DNA from: Pseudomonas sp. SCB32
GTDB lineage: Bacteria > Pseudomonadota > Gammaproteobacteria > Pseudomonadales > Pseudomonadaceae
DNA length: 64,000 nt
Assembly (NCBI RefSeq): GCF_009189165.1
Contig: NZ_CP045118.1
Coordinates: forward strand, 3,162,001 to 3,226,000
Direction of reading: 5' to 3'
The notes below the pieces were generated by a model. It had not been told where the DNA came from. It did not search any database and was given only the letters and a program-made list of their open reading frames with translations. Shown in pieces: positions 53,099 to 60,767 of this stretch. Made by a program: the position numbers and the translations under genes. Within the stretch, counting starts at the first letter, position 1. Each line of letters opens with the position of its first letter.

Positions 53099-54205
53099 TC
53101 AGGCGAACTTCCACCCCGCCGTCGCCAGCCGCGCATCCAGCGCGGCGAGATCGGCTTCCACCCGCGCCGCCGGTTCCGGCATATACGCCAGCGGGTCGGG
53201 CAGCGTGGACGGCTGGCCGAGGAAGCCTTCAGTCGCGGCATGCAGGCAGTACGCGCTGTAGGCCGGGTTGTAGCCGCCTTCCTGCACCACCAGCAGGCGA
53301 CCCTGGCAGAGCTCGTCGGCCAGCGCGCGGGCGCGGCGGGCCAGACGATTGAAGCCCTGCATGGTCACCAGCTGGCGGCCGTTGGGGTCGAACTGCGAGG
53401 CGTCCAGGCCGTTGGCGATGATCAGCAGGTCCGGCTTGAACGCGCGCAGCGTCGGCTCGACAAAGCGGCTGAAGACCATCTCGTAGAGCTGGTCGCCAGA
53501 GCCCATCGGCAGCGGCAGGTTGAGGTTGCTGCCTAATCCCGCGCCAAAGCCGCGCTCGTCCACCGCGCCGGTCTGCGGGTGGCTCGGGCCCCAGGCGCCG
53601 TGGTCCATGTGCAGCGAGACGGTGAACACCGAGGGATCGTCGTAGAAGCCTTCCTGCGTGCCGTTGCCGTGGTGTACGTCCCAATCGACGATGGCGACGC
53701 GTTCCAGGCCGGCCGACTGGGCCGCACGTGCGGCAATCCCGGCGTGATTGAAGAAGCAGTAGCCGTCCGCCATGGCTGGCGCGGCGTGGTGACCCGGCGG
53801 GCGCACCAAGGCCATGGCCGGATGGCCGCTGGCCAATACGCTCTCCAGCGCCGCCAGGCTGGTGCCGGCAGCGGCCAGCAGCCCGGCGAGGCTGCCGGCG
53901 GACATCAGCGTGGTGCTGCTGAAGCGCTTGCCCTGGGTATCCGCCTCGAAGATGCCGCGCAGGTAGTCGGCATCGTGGAAGCGCAGCAGTTCTTCTTCGT
54001 TGGCATGGCGACCTTCGTGCCAGCGCAGCGAGTCGGCGACCGGGCCGCGCTGGAGGATGGCGCGCATGTTGAGCAGCCGGGGATTGCTCTCCGGGTGCAG
54101 CAGTTGCTCGGCCAGCAGGTCGCTGGGCGGCGCTTCGAACACGCCGGCGGCGGTGTCGTGGCGCAGCACGTCGTCGTGCCAGAAAATATCCATCGTGTGA
54201 CTCAT
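53099..54205 (-). CDS. HDAC-family deacetylase / acetylpolyamine amidohydrolase-like
   Basis: 368 residues. Catalytic His pair His139-His140 in RPPGHHAAP, Zn ligands Asp176 and His178 in VDWDVHHGNGTQ and Asp in IIANGLDASQFDPN, and transition-state Tyr in VQEGGYNPAYS, all as in the class II HDAC-like bacterial enzymes. Pseudomonas relatives deacetylate polyamines or acyl-lysines. No signal peptide, so cytoplasmic. It is the last gene of the importer operon, 99 bp after the M24 hydrolase, so removal of an acetyl group from an imported or ring-opened amide is likely. Confidence 0.92.
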   Translation of the reverse strand: MSHTMDIFWHDDVLRHDTAAGVFEAPPSDLLAEQLLHPESNPRLLNMRAILQRGPVADSLRWHEGRHANEEELLRFHDADYLRGIFEADTQGKRFSSTTLMSAGSLAGLLAAAGTSLAALESVLASGHPAMALVRPPGHHAAPAMADGYCFFNHAGIAARAAQSAGLERVAIVDWDVHHGNGTQEGFYDDPSVFTVSLHMDHGAWGPSHPQTGAVDERGFGAGLGSNLNLPLPMGSGDQLYEMVFSRFVEPTLRAFKPDLLIIANGLDASQFDPNGRQLVTMQGFNRLARRARALADELCQGRLLVVQEGGYNPAYSAYCLHAATEGFLGQPSTLPDPLAYMPEPAARVEADLAALDARLATAGWKFA

Positions 54206-54304
54206 CAGAAGCCCTCGGTTTCCATCACTGCGCCACAGGCGCAGACACGCAACATGGATTCGCCCCGGGCCGGCCAGCGAAGCGCCGCCGGGGGCGAACG
54301 CCCA

Positions 54305-55456
54305 TCAGTCGATGATCGTCAGCTCGGGCGGAATCTCCGACAGGCTCGCCGAGCCCTTCTCGCCGCACAGCACGGTGTCGCCGAGCTTGATGCCGAAGCC
54401 TTCGTTGTACAAGGACAGGTTGGGCTCGATGGAGAACGACATGTTCGGCTGGAACACGTGGTCGTCGGCCTCGTCCACCATCATCGCTTCCAGCCAGGTC
54501 GGCGGGTAGGCCAGGCCCAGGCTGTAGCCGATGCGGTGCACGCGGGTGCGCGACAGGTCGATGCGATCGAGGATCTGGTTGCACACGCGGTTGGCCTCGC
54601 CCACCGGGGTACCCGGCTTGGCGATGTCGATGGCAGCATTGAAGGCCTCGGTGAGCAGGGTCGCCACCTCCTTCACTCGCGGGCTGGGTTTGCCGATCAC
54701 CGCGGTGCGCATGAGGATCGCGTGGTAGCGGTTGCACACGCCCGCATGCTCGAGGATCACCACGTCGCCGTGGCTGATGGTCTGGCGGTGCGGCATGGCG
54801 TGGGTCATGGTGCTGCGGCGGCCGGTGGCGCACATCGGGCTGATCGCCGAGTACTCGCTGCCGGCACGGCCCAGGGCGTTGGCGACGATGCCCGCCACTT
54901 CCACTTCGGAGATGCCCGGACGTAGCGCCTCGAAGGCGGCCAGCATACCCTGGTCAGCCATGCGCGCGGCGCTGCGCTGGTATTCGATTTCCTCGGCGGT
55001 CTTGATCAGGCGGTTCTCGGCGACCAGCGGGCCGGCGTCCTCGAAGCGGGCTTCGGGCATATAGCCCAGCAGCGCGTTGTACTGCGCCGGGGAGAAGGTC
55101 GAGGCGGTCATTTCCAGGCCGATGCGCGCCTGGGACAGGCCAGCCTGGGCGAGCACGTCGGCGACGATCTTCAGCGGGTCCTGCCTGGCGATGTCATAGA
55201 AGATCGCCTCGTTGATGCACGACAGCTCCCAGGTGCAGGGCTCCTCGCTGGTGCGGGTGAGGAACACCGGCTCGGCCAGCTTCGGCGAGATGATCAGCGC
55301 CTGGTACCAGAGGAAGCCCAGGCTGTCGAAACCGCTCAGGTAGTTGATGTTGTCCGGGTAGTTGACCACCAGGGCATCCAGGCCACGATCGGCCATGCGC
55401 CGTTTGACGGCTTCGACGCGTTGACGGTAGGTGCGCGCGGGGAAAGCGGTAAGCAT
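54305..55456 (-). CDS. M24-family hydrolase, DoeA/creatinase-like (metal ligands lost)
   Basis: 383 residues from ATG 55456 (GAGGAGGG upstream). The pita-bread fold is recognisable, but the metallopeptidase ligands are not kept: the first Asp reads Glu in VVILEHAGV, the second Asp is Ile in RYHAILMRT, the metal His is Tyr in RIGYSLGLAYPP and the last Glu is Gly in IKLGDTVL; only Glu in SIEPNLS remains. The segments RYHA..MRT and GYSxGLxYPP are those of the ectoine hydrolase DoeA and its relatives, which like creatinase work without metal and open C-N bonds. It follows the importer permease by 86 bp and precedes a deacetylase. Confidence 0.88.
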   Translation of the reverse strand: MLTAFPARTYRQRVEAVKRRMADRGLDALVVNYPDNINYLSGFDSLGFLWYQALIISPKLAEPVFLTRTSEEPCTWELSCINEAIFYDIARQDPLKIVADVLAQAGLSQARIGLEMTASTFSPAQYNALLGYMPEARFEDAGPLVAENRLIKTAEEIEYQRSAARMADQGMLAAFEALRPGISEVEVAGIVANALGRAGSEYSAISPMCATGRRSTMTHAMPHRQTISHGDVVILEHAGVCNRYHAILMRTAVIGKPSPRVKEVATLLTEAFNAAIDIAKPGTPVGEANRVCNQILDRIDLSRTRVHRIGYSLGLAYPPTWLEAMMVDEADDHVFQPNMSFSIEPNLSLYNEGFGIKLGDTVLCGEKGSASLSEIPPELTIID

Positions 55457-55542
55457 GGGGATTCCCTCCTCAGGGACAAGGTGTAAGCGACAGGCAGTTC
55501 GACTGGTCGCCAAGGTGGCGACCGGATGTAAATCGGGGTAAG

Positions 55543-56385
55543 TCAGGAAGGCGGCTGTCGGCGCTCCAGGTACATGCGCAGCAGCATCACCGCCAGGGTG
55601 AGGACGATCATCAGGGTGGACACGGCGGCGATCGCCGGGTCGAGGTTGTAGCGCAGGCCGTCCCAGATGCGCTTGGGCAGCGTCACCACGTTCAGGCCGC
55701 TGGTGAACAGGGTCACCACCACCTCTTCCCAGCTCATCACGAAGCCCATGAAGAAGCCGCCGAGGATGCCGCCGCGCACGTTGGGCAGCAGCACATGCCA
55801 GAGCGTCGGCCAGAGCCCGGCGCCGAGCGAGCGCGAGGCCTTGTACAGGCTCAGGTCGAGCCGCGCGTAGGCCACCAGCAGGGCGATCACCGAGTACGGC
55901 AGCGCCATCAGCAGGTGGCCGAAGCCGACGCCCAGCAGGTTGTCGAGAATCCCCAGACGCGCGTCGAGGTAGTAGATCGACATCGCCGAGACCACCTGCG
56001 GGACGATCATCGGCAGCAGCACGATCAGCGTCAGCACGGTGCGGAAGCGCCGCTGCAGCCAGATGCCGGTGGCGAACAGGAAGGCCAGCGCCGTGGACAG
56101 CGCGCCGACCACCAGGGCCAGGCCCAGGCTCTGCAGGATCGACACCAGCCAGGCGCCGTCGAACAGCGTCGCATAGTGGCGCAGCGACCAGCCGCCCTCC
56201 GGGAAGGCCAGGTAGCGTTGGTTGCCGAACGACAGCGGGACGATCACCAGGATCGGCAGCAGCAGGAACAGCGCGGACAGCGCCAGGGCGGCCCAGGACA
56301 GCCAGCGGCCGACCTGCGGGCGTGGCAGTTGCGGCTTTTTCACGCCCTTGGGCATGGCGGAGAGATAGGTTCCCTGCTCAGTCAC
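55543..56385 (-). CDS. ABC transporter permease, PotC-like
   Basis: 280 residues, six membrane segments after a 28-residue polar N-terminus. EAA loop KASRSLGAGLWPTLWHVLLP. The start overlaps the previous permease gene by 4 bp. Subunit of the second Pot-type importer. Confidence 0.94.
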   Translation of the reverse strand: MTEQGTYLSAMPKGVKKPQLPRPQVGRWLSWAALALSALFLLLPILVIVPLSFGNQRYLAFPEGGWSLRHYATLFDGAWLVSILQSLGLALVVGALSTALAFLFATGIWLQRRFRTVLTLIVLLPMIVPQVVSAMSIYYLDARLGILDNLLGVGFGHLLMALPYSVIALLVAYARLDLSLYKASRSLGAGLWPTLWHVLLPNVRGGILGGFFMGFVMSWEEVVVTLFTSGLNVVTLPKRIWDGLRYNLDPAIAAVSTLMIVLTLAVMLLRMYLERRQPPS

Positions 56386-57233
56386 AGCTCAGTCCTCCCA
56401 AGCAGGCGGCGGAAGCCGATGAGTTGTCCGAACAGCAGCGCGCAGCCCACCACCAGCAGCATCAGCACGATGCTCAGCGCCGCGCCCAGGCCCCAGTTGG
56501 AGAGCTGGAACATCTGCACGTAGATGTACTCGGCGAGCATCGCGGCCTTGCCGCCGCCCAGCAGCGCCGGTGTGACGAAGCAGCCGAGGCTGAACACGAA
56601 GACGATGGCGGACGCGGCGACCACGCCCGGCAAGGTCAGCGGGATGAAGACGTCCTTGAGCGTCTGCCAGCGGCTGGCGCCCAGGCTGCTGGAGGCGCGC
56701 AGCAAGCTGTCGTCCACCTGTTTCAGCGAGGACAGCAGCGGCAGCACCGCGTACGGCACCATGAAGTGCACCATGCCGATCAGCGCGCCCAGTTCGTTGC
56801 GCACCAGCGGCGGCGGCGCGTCGAACCATCCGGTGGCCATCAGCCCCTGGCTGACCAGCCCACCGTTGCGCAGCAGCACCAGCCAGGCGAAGGCGCGGAT
56901 CAGCATCGACAGCCAGAACGGCAGCAGCACGAACAGCTCGATCAGCTGTCGGCCGCGCGGCGTCGCGAAACGCCAGCGATAGGCGATCAGGTAGGCGATG
57001 GCGACGCTGATCGCGGTGGTCAGCAGGCAGATGCGCAAAGTGCGCCAGATCACTGCCTGCAGGTTGGCGTTGTCGGCGATGGCCGCGTAGTTCTGCGTGC
57101 CCCACTCCGGCAGGCTGAAACTCCAGCCCAGCACGCCGAGGGTCGGCAGCAGGTAGCCGACCACGACGAGCACAGGCAGGGGCAGGATCAGCAGGCCGTA
57201 GACCGGCAGCACGCCCGGTGCAAAGAGTCGCAT
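56382..57233 (-). CDS. ABC transporter permease, PotB-like
   Basis: 283 residues from ATG 57233; a GTG at 57242 would add MAE and overlap the binding-protein gene by 8 bp, as in many coupled operons, so the exact start is open. EAA loop RASSSLGASRWQTLKDVFIP; six membrane segments. Partner of the PotC-like subunit. Confidence 0.92.
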   Translation of the reverse strand: MRLFAPGVLPVYGLLILPLPVLVVVGYLLPTLGVLGWSFSLPEWGTQNYAAIADNANLQAVIWRTLRICLLTTAISVAIAYLIAYRWRFATPRGRQLIELFVLLPFWLSMLIRAFAWLVLLRNGGLVSQGLMATGWFDAPPPLVRNELGALIGMVHFMVPYAVLPLLSSLKQVDDSLLRASSSLGASRWQTLKDVFIPLTLPGVVAASAIVFVFSLGCFVTPALLGGGKAAMLAEYIYVQMFQLSNWGLGAALSIVLMLLVVGCALLFGQLIGFRRLLGRTEL

Positions 57234-57234
57234 C

Positions 57235-58356
57235 TCAGCCACCGATCAGCGCCAGGTAGCGCTCCAGGGTTTTACCGTAGTGTTCGGCGTGCCACTTGTT
57301 GTTCAGCGACACCTGCTTCTTCAGGTTGTCCGGTGCGGTGGGGTTGATCGCCTGCAGTTGGGCAGTGAGCAGGTCGTTGGCCGCAAGGTTCACCGGGCCC
57401 ATGTTGTAGACCTCCATGAGCTTGGCCTGCACCTCGGGACGCAGCGCGTAGGCGATGAAGTCCATGGCCGCCTTGGCGCCTGCCGGGTTGCTCTTGGGCA
57501 CCATCCACACCGAGGGCGAGACGATGCCGCCGTCGAAGCTCCAGTCGATCTTGCCGGCGCTGTCGTTCTTCACCAGCTCCGCGCGGGTGTGCCACATCTG
57601 CGCCATGCTCACCTCGCCGTCGCGGATCAGCTGCTGCGACTCGGCGCCGGTGGACCAGTGGGTGGCGATGTGCGGCAGCAGCTGCTCGATCTTGCGCAGC
57701 GCGCGGTCCACGTCCAGCGGGTAGAGCTGCTCCGGCGGTACGCCATCGGCCAGCAGCGCGCATTCGAGGTTGGCGCTCATCCACTTGTAGAGGGTGCGCT
57801 TGCCCGGGTACTTCTTCACGTCCCAGAAGTCAGCCCAGGACTTGGGCGGGTTCTTGCCGAACTGCTCGTGGTCGTAGCCGATCACGTAGCTGTAGGTGTA
57901 GTTGGCGAGGCCGAAATCATGTACGTCGCCGTAGCCGATCAGCGACTTGTCGACGATGCCGTAGTCGATGGGGGTGAGGAACTTGTCCTTGCCCAGCCGG
58001 TAGGACGAGTACATCTCGCCGTCGCACACGTCCCAGCGCACCGCGCCGCTGCTCACCTGGGTCTTCAGCGCGCCCTCGGTGGGGCCGCTGCCGTCCACTT
58101 TCAGGGTCAGCCCGGAGGTCTGGTCGAAGCCGCCGAAGCTCTTCTCGAAGGCCGGCACCGCATCGCCGCCCCAGTTGGCCAGCACCAGGCTGCCGCCCGC
58201 GGCGAAGGCCCGGCCACCGCTACCGAAAGGCAGCGCACTGGCGGCGGCGAGCAGCAGCAGACTGCGGTTGAAATCGCGGCGGCTGATGCCGGCGCGCTCG
58301 CCCTTTTCGGCGGCGATTTCGATGGCATCTTCGATGAAGCCCTGGCGTTCTTTCAT
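57235..58356 (-). CDS. Periplasmic binding protein, PotD-like, Tat-exported
   Basis: 373 residues. A 24-residue leader precedes ISRRDFNRSLLLLAAASALP, a twin-arginine signal (SRRxF) with a following hydrophobic stretch and FAAG cleavage region. The mature part LVLANWGGDAVPAFEKSF and WDVCDGEMYSSYRLGKDKFL is that of polyamine/opine family 1 solute-binding proteins. Tat export suggests folding or cofactor binding in the cytoplasm. It is the second gene of the operon after the ATPase. Confidence 0.92.
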   Translation of the reverse strand: MKERQGFIEDAIEIAAEKGERAGISRRDFNRSLLLLAAASALPFGSGGRAFAAGGSLVLANWGGDAVPAFEKSFGGFDQTSGLTLKVDGSGPTEGALKTQVSSGAVRWDVCDGEMYSSYRLGKDKFLTPIDYGIVDKSLIGYGDVHDFGLANYTYSYVIGYDHEQFGKNPPKSWADFWDVKKYPGKRTLYKWMSANLECALLADGVPPEQLYPLDVDRALRKIEQLLPHIATHWSTGAESQQLIRDGEVSMAQMWHTRAELVKNDSAGKIDWSFDGGIVSPSVWMVPKSNPAGAKAAMDFIAYALRPEVQAKLMEVYNMGPVNLAANDLLTAQLQAINPTAPDNLKKQVSLNNKWHAEHYGKTLERYLALIGG

Positions 58357-58395
58357 GTAATTGCTCCCCGATCGTTTGTTTTCGTTATGGGTTTG

Positions 58396-59475
58396 TCAGG
58401 CGGACAACAGGTGGCAGTGCTGCGGTGACCAGCTGCACCAGTAGCGCTGGCCGCTGCGCAGGCTACCCAGCAGCGGGTGCGATACCGGCAGGCGCAGGTC
58501 GAGGCGATCGCCCTGTTCCAGAGTCAGTTCGAGGTTGACGTGGGCGCCCTGGTAAGTGGCCGGGCCCGCGGTGGCGCAGAGGCCGTTGTCGCGGCCAGCG
58601 TCCTGCAGCGGACGCAGGTCGATGTGCTCCGGGCGCACCGCCAGCCAGCTCTTGCCGCCCTGGCTGGCATTGGCCGTATTGGCCACGCGCAGGTGCTGGC
58701 CACGGAAATCGCAGAGCGTCGCTTCGGCCTCACGCCCCACCACGCCAACTTCCAACAGGTTGGTGTCGCCGAGGAAGTTGGCGACGAAGCGGCTGGCCGG
58801 ACGCTCGTAGACCTCGCGCGGCGTGCCGACCTGCTCCAGGCGGCCCTTGTTGAACACCGCGATGCGGTCGGACAGCGCCAGGGCTTCTTCCTGGTCGTGG
58901 GTGACGAAGACGAAAGTGGTGCCGAAATCCTTGTGCATGCGCGCCAGCTCGCCCTGCATTTCCTGGCGCAGGCGGCGGTCGAGGGCGGACAGCGGTTCGT
59001 CGAGCAGCAAGAGCTTGGGTTTGAACACCAGCGCACGGGCCAGGGCCACACGTTGCTGCTGGCCGCCGGACAGCTGGGCGATGCCGCGATTGCCCATGCC
59101 GGCCAGGCCGACGCGCTCCAGCACCTCGGCCACCCGGCGCTCGACCTCCGCGCCCGGCACCTTGCGGATGCGCAGCGGGTAGGCGACGTTCTGCGCCACG
59201 CTCATGTGCGGGAACAGCGCGTAGCCCTGGAACACCACGCCGAATTCACGCTGGTCCGGCGACAGCTGGGTGATGTCGCGACCGTCCTGCTCGATGCGCC
59301 CTTCGCTGGGCTCGACGAAGCCGGCGAGCATCATCAGCGTGGTGCTTTTACCCGAGCCGGATGGACCCAGGAGCGTGAGGAATTCTCCCTGGCGGATGCT
59401 CAGGCTGAGGTCGCTCAGGACCTGCAGGTTGCCGTAGCGCTTGCCCAGGCCGAGCAAGTCGACGAAATGCTGCAT
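58396..59475 (-). CDS. ABC transporter ATPase, PotA-like
   Basis: 359 residues from ATG 59475 (GGAGATCC upstream). LLGPSGSGKSTTLMMLAGF, LSGGQQQRVALARAL, LLLDEPLSALD and a C-terminal TOBE domain. First gene of the leftward operon with binding protein, two permeases, M24 hydrolase and deacetylase; divergent from the LysR gene. Confidence 0.95.
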   Translation of the reverse strand: MQHFVDLLGLGKRYGNLQVLSDLSLSIRQGEFLTLLGPSGSGKSTTLMMLAGFVEPSEGRIEQDGRDITQLSPDQREFGVVFQGYALFPHMSVAQNVAYPLRIRKVPGAEVERRVAEVLERVGLAGMGNRGIAQLSGGQQQRVALARALVFKPKLLLLDEPLSALDRRLRQEMQGELARMHKDFGTTFVFVTHDQEEALALSDRIAVFNKGRLEQVGTPREVYERPASRFVANFLGDTNLLEVGVVGREAEATLCDFRGQHLRVANTANASQGGKSWLAVRPEHIDLRPLQDAGRDNGLCATAGPATYQGAHVNLELTLEQGDRLDLRLPVSHPLLGSLRSGQRYWCSWSPQHCHLLSA

Positions 59476-59536
59476 GGCGGATCTCCAGCCGTTTTTTCTT
59501 GTTGATCGGTGTTGGCTTGGGCTCATCTTCTGTGCA

Positions 59537-59588
59537 AATTTAACTAACGACAATTCAATAGATTTCCACCTGAATCGTTAGTCAAATT
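59537..59588. promoter_or_regulatory. Long inverted repeat in the LysR-importer promoter
   Basis: A 14-bp arm AATTTAACTAACGA (59537-59550) pairs with TCGTTAGTCAAATT (59575-59588) with one mismatch, spacer 24 bp. It fills the short divergent gap between the ATPase and LysR starts (59476-59606). Length and position fit a LysR binding region, with the inner arms ATTCA (59553-59557) and TGAAT (59571-59575) also paired. Confidence 0.7.
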
Positions 59589-59606
59589 CACCAAAGAAGG
59601 TCCTTC

Positions 59607-60500
59607 ATGGGTCAGAACAGTGCGTTTCGCATGCCCTCGCTCATCGCCCTGCGCGCTTTCGAGGCGCTGGTCCGCCAGGGCAGCATCAGCCGCGCGGCGC
59701 TGGAGCTGCACGTCACCCACGGGGCGGTCAGCCACCAGGTGAAGAAGCTCGAGGAAGAACTGGGCATGGCGCTGGTGGAGCGCCAGGGCAAGGGCGTCAA
59801 GCTGACCGCGGCCGGGCGTCAGTTGAGCCAGCAGATCAGCAGCGCCTTCGACCAGTTGCGCGACATCCGCCGCACCTTGCCCACCGAAGAACCCGCCGGC
59901 GAATTGCGCATCGCCTGCGCCCCGGCGCTGCTGGCGCGGGTGTCATCGCTGCTGGAGAAATTCCTGCGCAACTATCAGGAAGTCGCCCTGCACCTGCTGC
60001 CGATCAGTAGCGATCTCGGCGACGTGGACATGGTGATTTCCTTCGGCGAGACGCATATCGAGGGCCAACGCTTCGCCGCGCTGGGCGACATCCGCTACTT
60101 CCCGGTGTGCAGCCCGCGTCTGCTCAACACCCAGGAACACCTGCGCAAACCCCGCGATCTGGCGCGCCAGGTGCTGCTGCACGAGGACGACGGCTTCGAC
60201 TGGAGCCGCTACTTCCTTGCCGCCGGCGTGCCCGGCCTGCAGGCACGGCAGAACGTGTTCCTGCCCGACGCCTACCTGACCATCCGCGCGGCCCTGGCCG
60301 GCGGCGGCGTGACCATCAGCGACCACATCCTGGCCGGCGAGGAACTGCACCAGGGGCGCCTGGTGCGCCTGTTCGACATCGACTTCCCGGCGCCCCACCC
60401 CTACTTCCTGATCATCCCGCCCCATGGTCACCAGGCCCTGGCGCAGGAATTCGCCGACTGGCTGCTGCGCGAGCTGGAGGCGATTCCGGCGTTTGATTGA
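59607..60500 (+). CDS. LysR-family regulator (GcvA-like)
   Basis: 297 residues from ATG 59607 (GAAGG upstream). HTH FEALVRQGSISRAALELHVT and THGAVSHQVKKLEEELGMAL, with effector domain ending DWLLRELEAIP. It is divergent from the importer operon and probably controls it via the inverted repeat. Confidence 0.93.
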   Translation: MGQNSAFRMPSLIALRAFEALVRQGSISRAALELHVTHGAVSHQVKKLEEELGMALVERQGKGVKLTAAGRQLSQQISSAFDQLRDIRRTLPTEEPAGELRIACAPALLARVSSLLEKFLRNYQEVALHLLPISSDLGDVDMVISFGETHIEGQRFAALGDIRYFPVCSPRLLNTQEHLRKPRDLARQVLLHEDDGFDWSRYFLAAGVPGLQARQNVFLPDAYLTIRAALAGGGVTISDHILAGEELHQGRLVRLFDIDFPAPHPYFLIIPPHGHQALAQEFADWLLRELEAIPAFD

Positions 60501-60553
60501 GAGGGTGTTGTCTGTTGCAGGAGCATCAGGAGGAACACATCTTACAAACTGAG

Positions 60554-60643
60554 TCCCCGCGTTCGCGGGGATGACGTGTGCAGAGGGCGATACATGACAC
60601 CGTCACTCCCGCGAACGCGGGAGCCTAGAAGACAGTTGCTCCT
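60554..60643. repeat. Second copy of the duplicated hairpin module
   Basis: TCCCCGCGTTCGCGGGGATG at 60554, CACTCCCGCGAACGCGGGAG at 60604 and AGACAGTTGCTCCT at 60630-60643, in the same order as at 50728. The interval 60501-60767 has no gene. Confidence 0.85.
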
Positions 60644-60710
60644 ACAAGAACAGCGCCGATGCGGACCGGCGGGAACGGGCCCTACCCGCAAACAGCAGGG
60701 TGCGGATTCA

Positions 60711-60734
60711 ATCGCCGACGGAGTCCGCTCCTAC
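60711..60734. repeat. Single REP unit, inverted GTAGGAGCGGA family
   Basis: ATCGCCGACGGAGTCCGCTC at 60711 ending CTAC at 60734, just after the duplicated module and before the end of the convergent RND gene. Confidence 0.8.
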
Positions 60735-60767
60735 GCAGGAACGAACTCCGATGAGCCGAGAGGTATC

